A DNA stretch of 64,000 bases from contig OZ038464.1 in the NCBI GenBank assembly GCA_964036295.1, positions 1,368,501 to 1,432,500 on the forward strand, in the 5' to 3' direction. Every line of letters starts with the position of its first letter. Position 1 is the stretch's first letter. The position numbers and the translations under genes are program-made. Shown piece after piece: positions 20,784-32,013 of the stretch. This DNA is from Plumapathes pennacea. Its lineage: Eukaryota; Cnidaria; Anthozoa; Antipatharia; Myriopathidae. The notes under the pieces are model-generated. The model saw only the letters and a list, made by a program, of their open reading frames with translations. It was not told the DNA's origin and ran no database searches.

Positions 20784-21253
20784 CATCGATCAATTCCAGC
20801 TGTTACCATCCCCCCCCCCCCCCGGGCATACCCCAGGGATTTGTCAAGTCCTATGTCCCGGGGGGTGGGGCATTTGTACAGCAACGTGTTGCCCCGGGGG
20901 TGGGGGCGGGGAATGGTTGATCGTAAAAATCCAAGATGGCCGCCAAAAGAGGGCTCGTCTAAATCAGTCCGCACTTCCATCGACTAGTGCATTTGCAGAA
21001 ACGAAAAATATATTTCAAAGTGAAGAGGTGTAACTCAAAATGGACATAAAACCGGCACGGCATAGTGTCCGAACTCCAAGGCAAGTCATCACTAGATTCC
21101 CGGCTAGATTCCCGTTTCTTTTGCCCGGAGAGGGTGGGGGATTTGTAATTTTTGGTGGCCCGAGGGCGGGAATTTGTAAACCCACGAAATTTTTTTTACA
21201 AATCCCCGGGAGTCGGCCCGGAGGGGGATGGTAACAGCTGGAATTGATCGATG
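20784..21253. mobile_element. 470-bp element with 31-bp terminal inverted repeats
   Basis: The left end 20784-20814 (CATCGATCAATTCC...) and right end 21223-21253 (...GGAATTGATCGATG) are reverse complements over about 31 bp. The C/G-rich interior contains further GGGGATTTGTAA-type inverted motifs and AAGATGGCCGCC. No ORF supports a transposase. Confidence 0.8.
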
Positions 21254-21595
21254 CATTTCCCCGTCCCCCTCTCCCTGGGTACCAGAGCTTCTCTCGCTGT
21301 CTGCACCGTCGACGCTATGAGAGGAGGTCTGGGATCCAGGCAAGGCCCTCTCTGGCAGCTGTCCTGATATTTGTCAAATTTCGGTTAAAAAAAAAAACAG
21401 CTTGTAATTGCCCAGAGCCGGCGAAGCATCAGATTTTGATAAACGGAATTGGTCATGTTTATTAGGACATCGTCTTTTTGTTTTGTTTTTCCTCGAGCTT
21501 GTGGCTGTTCAAACTTCGTGTTGTTTTTTCGCATGGCGGAGACAACAGTTTAACCAAATATTTGTTTGCGAAATAAGCGAATAAATGTTAAGTTT

Positions 21596-21739
21596 GGCGA
21601 GATAGATGGCCGTGTTCTTTTTCTTTTTGATTTGCGAATCGCTGCCTAACATAGCGTGGTTGTCTTGGCTGTGAGCCAAGCTGGGGCGAGATAGATGGCC
21701 GTGTTCTTTTTCTTTTTGATTTGCGAATCGCTGCCAATT
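21596..21739 (+). repeat. Direct duplication of ~52 bp
   Basis: The stretch starting GGCGAGATAGATGGCCGTG and ending GCGAATCGCTGCC occurs at about 21596-21654 and again at about 21683-21734. About 30 unique bases lie between. The copies are essentially identical. Confidence 0.8.
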
Positions 21740-22760
21740 CAATAAACATTTACACGTGTATTTTACAAGTTGGACCATTATTCAAACACCACTAAACGAA
21801 TTTTTCTCCAGCAAGGTCTAAACAATATTACAGAGACAGGTGCCCAGTGCACAACCACGACAGTATTTGGCCATTGTGTTGGATTAAAGTGTGCTTTAAC
21901 GTGTGGAGAAATAGGTCCGACTTATAAAATACACTTGTAAATGCTTTATTGAATTGGCCCCTGCACTAGCCGTTTAGCGCCCTTTGCCGGTTATAAGTTT
22001 AGTAATTTTGAAACCTTTTGCGAAAGTGATCAGGAATCACAGAACTAACAATACCACGAGATTCTACCAATCAGCAGCTTTCATTTGAATGATCGCACTC
22101 TGTGGCTTTGTCCGTGACTGCTGTAAAGTTTAACCAAGCTGCTTTGCGCGCGAGGAACAATACCATCATGTTTGCGACTTTCATTGCGCAATCTTGGTCG
22201 TTTCAAGCTGCTTTACGCATCAAGAATTGTTTGATTTTCCTGGTAAACTGAATGTTGGGGCAAACTGTAAAGTCGACTTTCATTCCTTCGAAGTGTACTT
22301 TGTTTCCGAAAACTTAAAACCACGACAGGATTTGTCGCTGAACTACGGCTCATTAACGATCTGACTACTGTTGTTAGAAGGAATCCATGAGAGCTTTCGT
22401 TTGAGTGATTACACGTAGTTTAAGTCTAATTCCAAGCCATATTCCGAACCTGGTGGAGTGATGGAGCAGTAGTTTTAAACGTCAATGGAAAGCTCAGGAC
22501 GAGTTTTGGTCAAACGCGTTATGCAAAATTTCAAGGAAAAGTGCACGTTCTCTGCGGAGCTATTTTTCATTTTGTTTTTCGGAAACAAGATGGGGAATTT
22601 CCGGTTTGTGTCGGCAGGGGATCGGAAAGCATTCGGTGTGACGTCATAACTGTGACAAGCTATTTGTGTCGCAACGAGAAACTGAATGAATATTGTGTTG
22701 CGCTCATTCCAACAACGCCGAGTACCAATAAGTCCGGTATCAACTTCTTATATATTTTTC

Positions 22761-22797
<37 letters not shown>

Positions 22798-22837
22798 TGC
22801 GACGAGTAGTTTGGACAGCAACTGACCTGTTTGTTCC

Positions 22838-23320
22838 CGGGGGGGGGGGGGAGGGGGGGCACTCATCATAATTTTGGGTGCGGGTGTGCCGCCCGGTCCT
22901 GAAACCCTTACCCTATTTCAAACCAAAATACCTGATTTTCTATACCCCATTTCAGACCTGACTCCAAAATTATACCCTATTTCAGACCTTTGTTTAGAAA
23001 TTTTTTGTTCTTTTGCAACGATTTCCGCCCTGTGTTTTCTTCCATTTGCCGTGCAATGTCCGCGGCGACATATTTCTGTTAAAATCATACCTATCCCAGA
23101 CCAAAAAGACAAAATTGGTTACCCTATTTCAGACCAAAAAGGCAAAATTGATACCCTATTTCAGACCAAAAAGGCAAAATTGATACCCTATTTCAGACCA
23201 AAAAGGTAAAATTGATACCCTATTTCAAACTAAAAATGCTTGAAAACGATACCCTTTGGAGAGGCACATACCTATATGGCTTATATATGGGAGTACCCCC
23301 CCCCCCCCCCCCCGAGGGGG
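22838..23320. mobile_element. G/C-homopolymer-bounded dispersed repeat with ACCCTATTTCAGAC units
   Basis: Bounded by CCCGGGGGGG...GGCACTC on the left and GAGTACCCCCC...GAGGGGGG on the right, which form inverted ends. The interior has a ~33-bp unit, ACCCTATTTCAGACCAAAAA plus GGCAAAATTGAT, repeated four times at about 23121-23235. Earlier degenerate copies lie from 22905. I recall this repeat as common in anthozoan genomes, but could not search. Confidence 0.75.
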
Positions 23321-23847
23321 GCTTTGTTCCCTTGTTTACCATCTGCAGCTGTTTCGGACACACGCCATGTGTTTAACATGCACGACACAAAAGTACATTC
23401 CTGACATAAGCTAACTCGTTTTTTTTTTTTTAATGGATTTTCTATTGTCACTGCATGACTTTTATTCCGGCAAACAGTGCTTGGATTCGCTAGCTCAGGC
23501 CCGGGCTTTCATACACCAGGATCCCTTGCATTGTGTTGAAAACGTATCTAATTTATCACCAGTCACCGTACCTGTCAGTAAAAGAACAAATTAAGGCGTT
23601 CTCAAGTTTTTCCATTTCACTCAGCGCGCCCCTTTGTGGAATATTCAGTCGATTGTACTTCGATTGTACGTTCGCCGCGTTGCCCAGGATTCGTTTTACA
23701 TGAAGTTGCACAGAAAAAAAAGGCGTACTGCAGTATTTCTAAATTAGTTCTAATTGCGTCAAAATTTATACGACGACATGACAGGTCAATTTGCCCAAGT
23801 AATTTTAGCTGTTTACTGATCAAATTTATCGAAATTCTTAAGCCTGG

Positions 23848-24010
23848 TTTTTACGAGTGACACAAGCACAAGGTCCTTATTTCACAGTGAAAACAGGCTG
23901 GACGCAAGCACAAGGATTCAAACATTTTGATCCTTTTGCTTGCGCTTGCGTCGAGCCCGTTTTTACGTGAAATAAGGACCCTTGTGCTCGCATTACTCTT
24001 GAAAACCAGG
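23848..24010. mobile_element. Palindromic MITE (GCCTGGTTTTTACGAG ends)
   Basis: The left half contains CAAGGTCCTTATTTCAC and GACGCAAGCACAAGGAT. The right half has ATCCTTTTGCTTGCGCTTGCGTC and GTGAAATAAGGACCCTTG. The halves are reverse complements. It resembles the 46414-46575 element in its CAAGCGCAA-type core. Confidence 0.7.
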
Positions 24011-24279
24011 GAGTTTAGTGGTTCTTTTCAGCGTTTTTTTCTTGCGACAAAACGTTTTAGCCCGAACGGAAATTCGTTGTGAAATTTAAGCGCACATTTC
24101 AGCGATACGACCAGCTGCCCTCAGCACGTGCTTTAAATTATTCGACGTCTTCTACTATTAGTTTTATTGCCATGTTTTTCCTCTTCCTAATTTACAGGTT
24201 GTGGCATTGTTTTGCATGAGTGGCTTGTAGTATTTTCGTATCAACACCACGTTATTTTCCCCCATCATATATTATGACA

Positions 24280-24463
24280 ACCCTTTCACTCCCCCCACCT
24301 TTTAAAAAGAAAATATGAGTGATGTTGAGAGAATTTCTGGTTTAATCAGCTTTCATCTGCCGGAGCAATGTGTCAAAAGCCAAGTTCTCCTTACTCTATG
24401 ATTTATATTTGGTGAGAAACCGAAGGAGAAGTTGAAGTTGATCACTCTTGGGAGTGAAAAGAA
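24280..24463. mobile_element. TTAA-family MITE, first of an adjacent pair
   Basis: Shares AACCCTTTCACTCCC at the left and TTGAAGTTGATCACTCTTGGG at the right with the next copy. It lies about 36 bp upstream of it. Confidence 0.7.
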
Positions 24464-24499
24464 GGGCGGTGGGGGTGGGGGTGGGGGAGTGCGTGAGAG

Positions 24500-24708
24500 T
24501 TAACCCTTTCACTCCCAAGCTCAAAGTACAGATTCTCCCAACCTTTTACGATGAAATTGTATGAGTGATGTAGTGAGAATTAATAGTTTAATCAGCTATC
24601 TGAGCAAGGTATCAAAAGCCAAGTTCTCCCTACTGTATCATGTTTTTGCCGGGTGAGAAACTAAAAGAGAAAATTGAAGTTGGTCACTCTTGAGAGCGAA
24701 AGAGTTAA
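24500..24708. mobile_element. Reference copy of the TTAA-ended MITE family
   Basis: TTAA at both ends (24500-24503 and 24705-24708), then inverted ends CCCTTTCACTCCCAAG and its degenerate reverse complement. The 209-bp body has no ORF. TTAA termini suggest a piggyBac-type transposase acting in trans (inference). About ten recognisable copies lie in the host part of this window and none in the virus-like part. Confidence 0.75.
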
Positions 24709-24891
24709 GAGTTGTTCCTCTCAAGGAAGATATTAATATAGGAAGTTCTGTGAATAAATTTTTGGTGTTGTATCTCCGTCCTTTAATGCGCACTGACGGT
24801 CGATGCGAATATCAAAATTCAAATCCTAATCACGATTGGCTCTTGTATATTGTCCAGTGTTCTTTGCTGCGCCAGCGCTGTCAGTGTAAAC

Positions 24892-24922
<31 letters not shown>

Positions 24923-27728
24923 GATAAAAGCAGGATATATTAAGCCTTCCTTCTTCTTACCAGCTACGGCTCGCGAAGAGAAAAACTGTTCTCCCATCAA
25001 AAGTAATGGCTATTAGGTTTTTTGCTGACTGAGGCCTCGTTTACACATACCTGGGATCGCCAACTGTTCATATATTTCTTACAGATTGAAGCGAGTCGTT
25101 CATATGAGAAATCACAACTTGTCTCTGGGGGCAGGGAAACTTAGTGTAAACAACTTCCTTTGATTTATAAGGAGATGGATGAATAGTTGACGCCCAAGGT
25201 GATTCTTGGAGGACGGCGCTTCAGGTCCCTGGGGCAACTTTTTCTTCATGTAAACAGGATCTAACTCATCGTATTTAGTAGCTGCTGTATGGTGTGAAAT
25301 GACAAACAAAATATACACGAATGACGAAATTTAGATATGTTTTGGGGCTCGGTTTTGTTGGATCTTTTTTGAATGCAGCTATATTTTTTTCTCTGAAAAG
25401 TGTTATAATATTTTTGGTCTCTGCAGTTAGTATTCGTGCGCTGTGATTAAGCGGAAGTTAATTTTGTCATGTTTTGCACATTTGGGAAGCTTTTTCGACC
25501 TTCTTGTAGCGCCGCTATTTGAAGGCTCATGCTGCGCTGAAACCTCTGACTGGCAGAAAAGGAAAGAGATGAAGTAGCTTATGTTGGGAGAATTTGTAGC
25601 TGAACTGACTCCGCCTAAGTGATCAACTGATAAGTTCTCATACCGTATTTCTCAGAGTTGTTTGTAAACCGAAGGGAGAAAATTGGCCTTGATCAGTGGA
25701 TAACCTTTCACTCCAGAGATCATAATGCAGATTTTCATTCTGTGAGACGTGACTAAAGGAGGCAAGCCAGAATATTGATAATCAATGTAGTGTCAAATCA
25801 CTGCAAAACGGACATCAAGTAGGTAAAGGCTTTCGACGACAAAAAAGTGCGAGATAGCGCCTAAAAGCAACAAGCGTTTGCGATTTGTGCGAGCGCAATT
25901 TGCTTCCTGCCAAGCTGGCCATCAATGTGCGCGTTAAATTCAAAAGCACTTTATCAAGTTCTATAAAACTGTCAACCAAGCCTGAAATTAGAAAGCTGCC
26001 GAGTATGTTTTGACAAATAGAAGTTCGCGCGCGGAAAGGTTTCTCAAGAGATAAATCAATTGAGTTCTCAAAGTACTTTAATGTTTTCTGCTTTCTCCCT
26101 TTTGAGAATGCTCTTGTTATTAAATCTCTTTCTCTTAACTCTGATCAGATAACCAAAGGCCCTTTAAAGTTTTTTCTTTGTCACGTCATGAGAAAGGGTA
26201 TATATAGAGGTTTGACTTTTTGTGTTGTTTTAATATAACTCACAACAAGCTAAAGACGTTGAAGAAATAATTGGTAAGCTGAAGTTTACTTGTGCTAAGC
26301 GTGTAATGCTCAGAAGAGCAGATAGTTCTTGCTGAAGCAGAGTTGTCTGTGTTTTCCGCCTTTATAGCTCTTAGAATGCAGCTGTTTGCTTGCCAGCGAA
26401 AAAAAAAAAACGAAGAAAACGTCATCTCGAAACTTTACTTTCATCTCGTGATTTTTCTGTGCACTCTTGAAAATGCTATAATACAGCTCTCTATAACACT
26501 TCCTTTGAGTCGTCAACTCGACAACTCAACCGTTGAAGGCCGGTCTATCTCACTCAAAACAAAAAATTAGTTTTCTTTAATTCCGTCAGTTGTTGGCCAT
26601 TCTTATCTGGGCTGTTTTTGTCCCTTGAGAATGCGCCCTGTGAAGCGAAAAAACAAGATATTAAAGTCGCGTTCAGTTTACAAAGGATTTCAGATAAACC
26701 GTGCTGGTTCACTGTGGTCCTTTCCTAAAAATGAACACAGCCTGAATAGCCGGGTTTGTTTATTTTACTGAAGATATAATGTGCAATAAATGGGAAGATT
26801 AACATTCTGTCTTATGATTCCCATACCCTGGGAGGTGGATGCTTGTCATTTTAACTTTAATTTTCCCATAATTCTATTATAATTCATATACACATTATCA
26901 GTGTACGGTGAAGTCCCCTTAGTTAAAAACCCGCCTTTTTTTCCGGGACCAAAGCTTACTTTATGCCTCGCTCTCCCAAAAAATTACAGAAAAAGCGACT
27001 TGTGTACGCTGAGAGATATATTTAGGAGGGTTGTTTTAATAAGTTGAAAGGTTTTAATCTAATGTGAAATTAGAATATTTATTTCTCTTTGCCGCTCGGA
27101 AATACGTCCGAGATAGACTCCGGTCGCCTAGAGACGGAGGATGAACTTCGTAGAATGCACCCCTAGAAGGCCGCTTTTTACTTCAAGTCGCGCGGATGAA
27201 GTTCCACATGAATTTTCTGAAGCGAAAAAACCGCTTTCAGCCCTCCGCGGTGAAGCCTGGGTATGTTTTTCGCGTGGCACTGTTTTCTCACGAAGCCAGG
27301 TGGTCCAAGACCTCAAGGAAACATATGTTGTTTTCAGCGCTGCAGCTGCAATCGATCGGGTGCCGGATGAATGAAGAAAATCGAAATTTTCACCCGCAAA
27401 TGCTTCGCTTTTACTCCCACAAGCGCACTCGCTGCGCGGCCGAAATTTCTCCAACACACGCCACCATCCCTTGTGCAAAAGAATTTGATAGAATAACAGA
27501 GATTTGGGCTGACTTACCCCCGACTTTTCGCCTGCTTGCAAGCGTGTGTCTCTGCGTTTTAATCATATATGAAGCCAGGCGTTGCCTCTTCTCTCGGATC
27601 AGTTTCGGTCTTCTTTCGTTGCTCTGTGCTCTAACTGTGGCCGGCGATTCTCCCTCTAAGAAGCAGAGACAAGGTTAAGAAAAATTGGCCACTCGACCCG
27701 GCTTCCGGGAGAAATTTCCCCATGCAAA

Positions 27729-28063
27729 CTAACCTTGATTCGGCGGTTCGAATCGTGCAGCTAATGTTTCTTGCAACTGAGCGATGTATTTGATCGCTTC
27801 CTCGATAACTTGGATCTGGAAGGGAACGTTGAATTAGCGTTGAAGTTCGGACACAGCTAGGCTGGCGAGGGGCTCGGCTAAAACGCGGTAGTAACCCCTA
27901 CCTTGGACACACGCGGTCTTAAAGCGATGGACGGAACGAGAGACCTTAAGCGCGAGTATTCCAGCATTTTCATCTCTTTCTTGTACTTGCGAATACACGT
28001 CTTCATCAGGGCCTCTGTGTCTTGCTTGCTGACAGCCGTTCTGGGAACCCTTTCAGAAGACAT
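27729..28063 (-). CDS. ID: Id/extramacrochaetae-type HLH protein (2 exons, 82 aa)
   Basis: Dominant-negative HLH factor that pairs with bHLH proteins and prevents DNA binding. Exons are 27902-28063 (54 codons from ATG) and 27729-27815 (IQVIEEAIKYIAQLQETLAA, ending at TAG), joined by AAG|gtaggg and cccttccag|ATC in phase 0. Helix 1 is MLEYSRLRSLVP, the loop SIALRPRVSK, helix 2 the start of exon 2. No basic DNA-binding stretch with the E-box Glu/Arg pattern precedes helix 1, which fits Id. The intron near the loop/helix 2 border also fits. An upstream in-frame ATG at 28138 would add 25 residues that look non-coding. The stop overlaps a possible donor (CAAG|gttagt), so a longer isoform is possible. 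Confidence 0.85.
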
Positions 28064-28404
28064 CACAAAAATCTGCGAAAGGCAAAGACAGAATGAGACG
28101 TTTGCACAGGAAATGTTACTGAGTGCGCGAACCTTCAAAACGCGGGTTTTCCCTGTAGAAACGACTCCGAAATGCGCCGCTCAGTTAGCTTTAGCTGTCT
28201 TATACCTGCTTTGGTCTTCCCCGTGTTTTTTTTTGTGCTTGACAGAGGTTTCTCGTGGCGATCCCAGTAAAGAGTTATACTTCGTACTGTGACAAGCGAA
28301 TGAGTGAAGTCGTTCTTAGCGCTAAGTATAAATTACCAAAATTACAATTCTACAATGCACCTGTAACGGACAGAATACAATGGAATACAAATACAGCTTT
28401 ATTC

Positions 28405-28468
28405 GACCAATCAGCGCCCTGCTTGACGTGGTTAACATTAAGTGTTTCTGCGTTTTGACCAATCAGCG
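28405..28468 (+). promoter_or_regulatory. Pair of CCAAT boxes upstream of the Id gene
   Basis: GACCAATCAGCGC occurs twice, at about 28406 and 28458, 52 bp apart and 340-400 bp upstream of the Id ATG. Duplicated CCAATCAGCG sites are typical NF-Y sites. Function here is inferred from position. Confidence 0.45.
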
Positions 28469-31400
28469 CGGGATAGAGTTGTGCAGCGAACCACTAACAA
28501 GACATTTAATGAAGCCACAGACTGAAAATTTCTCTCGACTTTTCGCAGTGTGCTTTTTAAAGGCCTTCGATAATTCCATGTCTGCGATGACAACGCTGGC
28601 GAGATAGGGTTTGTGTCGAGTGAAAAGAGTCGCTTTCAAATGAACACGTTTTCTGTGGCTTTTGTTGTAGTGATAAGTGAAATTCGAGCATAAAAGAGTG
28701 CATGCCATTTGAAGAGAGACTGGTCTCCCATCGTTACAGAACTCCTCGGGAAACTACTCATTCAACGAATGGTACATCCAGATTTTATTGACAGCTCTTC
28801 CAAGACGAAAACGAAACAAATGAATTGAAAAGATTGGATTTAACTTGTCACAAATTAAACTTTCATAAGTTCGGCTTCTAAAGTCGCTCAGTATCTTTTA
28901 ACAGTACTTGCACAGCTGCTTCTGGTCTTTATGGGCTGTTTTCAACCGCTCGTAGCCCTGCTAGCTGCTTGTATAACGAATTTATTAAAGCCCCCGAACT
29001 TCCAATTAATCACCCTTTGTCGCATGAGCGTTTAGCAGCGAACTGAATTGCTAAAACCTTTTCGCAGCGCCAATTTTTTGTCAAGAACGAAACACATGTA
29101 TCACCGCCACGCTCGGTTGCTACGGAGAAAACAGCTGGTTTAATTCATGGTTTGCAAGGCATTGAAATGGTTTTACGGGTAGTTCTGCGAGGTTTTCTTC
29201 ACAAACCTGGTGTTTAAGCTGGTGTTATATTCTTTCAGCTTCACATTTCGCCAAAAACACTTAATACCAGTTTTTCCCGCTTTTTCCGACTAGACGTTGG
29301 AAGACATTTGCATTTCGCGCTTAGCGAGTTTTGTTTTGCTTTGTTATTCGTCATACGTATTTTGGCTTGCTCGCAGGGGCAAAAAGTACCCTTTTCAGCC
29401 TGCCGTAATTTGATTAAAACAAGGACTTACATTTGAGATGCTACCTCTAATTTGTACATAATGACACTTTTCTTCTGTTCGAACGCTTTGCGTTGAAAAG
29501 AAAAAGATACAAATTCGATACTTTGCAGTGAGTTTTTTGCCGTTCTCGTACATGTCGTCTGAAACTTGCCGAAAGCTGTCTTTTTGCATCATGTGCCAAT
29601 TTTGTTCGTAAAGATGATTTTTGAACGCGTTATTTGGTCATTTGTGGCAAAGAAGCATATAATATGTCAGCAAAATTTGTTATCGCAAACACGGCGCTCA
29701 TTTGATAACACTCGGCCAATCGTTGATTGAAATGGACGTGTGTTTATCAAAAGAACAGCATGACTTGCTGCCTTGATTACTTTAGTTTTTATCTACAATG
29801 CAGGAATAAGACGTATTTATAACGACTTACACTTTGGCGCTATAACACTGTGGGACTCATATATGAGCGAAATTCAAATCAACAAAGCTCTTTTTCGCGT
29901 GCGTTTAGCTTTGTCTGCCTGTGTGTATATTTGAATGTGTTATGTACGTCCCTATTTGTGTTATGACATTAGCTCAAGTAAAACTCGCTCGGCCAAACGG
30001 GTTCGTTTTTCTCCGCTCTTTTCCTCGTTGTAAGGCAATACTTTTATCGTCAGCATTGTCCTTTCGAGTAAAACAATGGAATAACCATTTACAAGTGTAA
30101 ATTAGCGCTGGCTCTTCACTTTTGAACAAAATCAGCGTGTCACTTAAAAACCCTGCACATTTTGCCATTGGAAACGGGAAAACTGTCAAACTATACTCAA
30201 CCATATTTGATTGACGACGGAGTGAAAAGCACGACACACAGTTAAACGCATCGTATTCGCTGCTCTCTTGATTGCGTGGTATGTCTGTAAAGCTTAAAAA
30301 ATCTTGGTTTTTCAGATAAAGTTTTAGCTTTTCTTTTAATCTACATCTGTACCGCAACACAAGCGCAAGAACAAGTAACTGCGCGTGGACTGGGTCGACG
30401 CATGACAATTCTTGTGTCAGGCATAAGAGGCAGTCTTCAGCAAAGTTTAAAAAAAACTTTTTGGGGGGGGGGAGGGGAGGTGGGGGATTTATTTAAGAGA
30501 AGTTCGGAATCCACTGAAGCAAACAAACTTGATTGAAGTTTAGATTCCCTTAGAAACAACTCTATTGGTTATGCTCATCGTATTGAAACCAGCACAGGCG
30601 CTTATTTCTTTAAAGGTCTCCGTATTCGTCGGAAACAAAGCGCCGTTTCCACTTGAAAAGTTGTAAATAGTTTCTGTGGAAGTCACAAGCTATCGCGCTC
30701 AGACCGGACCTCCTCCCCGGGAGAGCCGCTATACGCAGGCTAGTGTGACCAGGGCCTTGAATATTCACATTATTTTGATGTGTTGGTGGTTGCTGCCCTC
30801 TGTCAATTTTGTATCATGCGCCGTATCGTTTGGAGCTGTGAAAGTTATAGGAATAAAACAATTGCTGTACTTTCTTCTAGATATACTAAGGTTACTATAC
30901 TTTGCCGTCATCGTCCAGTAGTTTCGTATTCTGAATTGTCCAAGTGTTGCTTGCACGGATTTTGAAACTGATATCTTCCTAACTACTTTTTGACATGGAG
31001 TTAAAAAGTACCACTGATGCTCAAATAGATTCTTCGCCAGAGTTTAGTTCGATGTGCCTTCAGTATAGATAACGAACGCCAAAATGTAGAGAAGTGAAGA
31101 TATCTGCCCAATGTGTTGTAGCGAATAATCATAATGTCGCACCCGTACTGCCGCTGTTTTTAGATTAATTGTTCAATTTTTTTTGGCCAAATTAACCCGC
31201 TTTGTTTCAAATTCGATGGTCAAATAATGCACATATTGTTTTCCCCGTATGACTAATTTTATAACGCTTGAAATGTAGAATCCTTTCTTCTTTTCACTCA
31301 ATGAAAATTGAATGACATTTTGACTCGGTGGGAGAGTTTCTCTTTTCTTTTTTCTCTTTTTTTTTTTTTTTTCTTTTTTCTTTTTTCTTTTTTTTTTGTT

Positions 31401-31559
31401 CCGTTTTCAGTCTAAAACAATAGAACCATAGCAACCAAACTGTTTCCTAGCTACAGCGTAACAACGCAGCCTCTTGACATTTTAGCTCTTTCACGGTCAA
31501 GTTTCTTTGTCCAAATTATACCTAGTGTGCCACAAAATATTCGCTTAACGAAAGCGTGA

Positions 31560-31768
31560 ACACTGCTGCTAGAACGTGTTGGGAATGAGTTTTCATTTGA
31601 GTGGTCACACCTTTAGGTTTCATTTGACAGTTCAGGAGTTGGAAGTGAACACTGCTGTTAGAATGTGCTCATTGAGAGCTTTCATTTGAGTGGTCACACC
31701 TTTTGGTCAGTTCATTGTGACAGTTCAGGAGTTGAAAGTGAAGACTATGTTGTCAGAATGTACTCGTT
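31560..31768 (+). repeat. Two dispersed units of the ~90-bp minisatellite
   Basis: Contains GAGAGCTTTCATTTGAGTGG, TCACACCTTTAGGTTTCAT and GACAGTTCAGGAGTTG(G/A)AAG in the same order as the array at 38750-39480, 7 kb away. Confidence 0.8.
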
Positions 31769-32013
31769 CAGGGCCCGGTTTTTCGAAAGTCGATTAAGCT
31801 AATCCAGGATTAACGAAATTCTTCCTCTCGACCTCTCTGCCAATATACTGCAGGATTTTGTTCAAAGATGGAATAAGAAGCTTGTTCCAGCTTAAAACGT
31901 TATTAAGAAAGTCGTTGTGGACGAAACTTTCACGTTTTTAGGCTTATAAATGACAAGAAAGTTTATACCTAATCCAGGATTAGCCTAATCGTGCTTTGAA
32001 AAACTGGGCCCTG
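31769..32013. mobile_element. 245-bp MITE with CAGGGCCCGGTTTTTC ends
   Basis: Left end CAGGGCCCGGTTTTTCGAAA and right end TTTGAAAAACTGGGCCCTG are inverted repeats. Subterminal TAATCCAGGATTA boxes are also inverted. It splits a unit of the 90-bp minisatellite: ...AATGTACTCGTT before it and AGCTTTTATTTGAATGG after. Confidence 0.8.

Larger units (their letters stand above)
20286..27728. other. Repeat-rich spacer between p47 and the Id gene
   Basis: No gene recognised in 7.4 kb. It begins with the p47 3' UTR and holds the mobile elements listed separately (20784-21253, 22838-23320, 23848-24010, 24280-24463, 24500-24708). Poly-T tracts are at about 22781 and 24895. A full cAMP-response-type TGACGTCA is at about 22639. 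Overlapping frames on both strands at 27128-27678 lack splice or family support; they probably lie in the Id 3' UTR. Confidence 0.5.

Noticed and set aside
27128..27678. Overlapping 137- and 160-codon frames on opposite strands
   Set aside because: No recognisable domain, both strands open because of base composition; most likely the 3' UTR of the Id gene.
29974..30408. 144-codon minus-strand frame upstream of the Id gene
   Set aside because: No domain, no supporting exons; composition like its non-coding surroundings.
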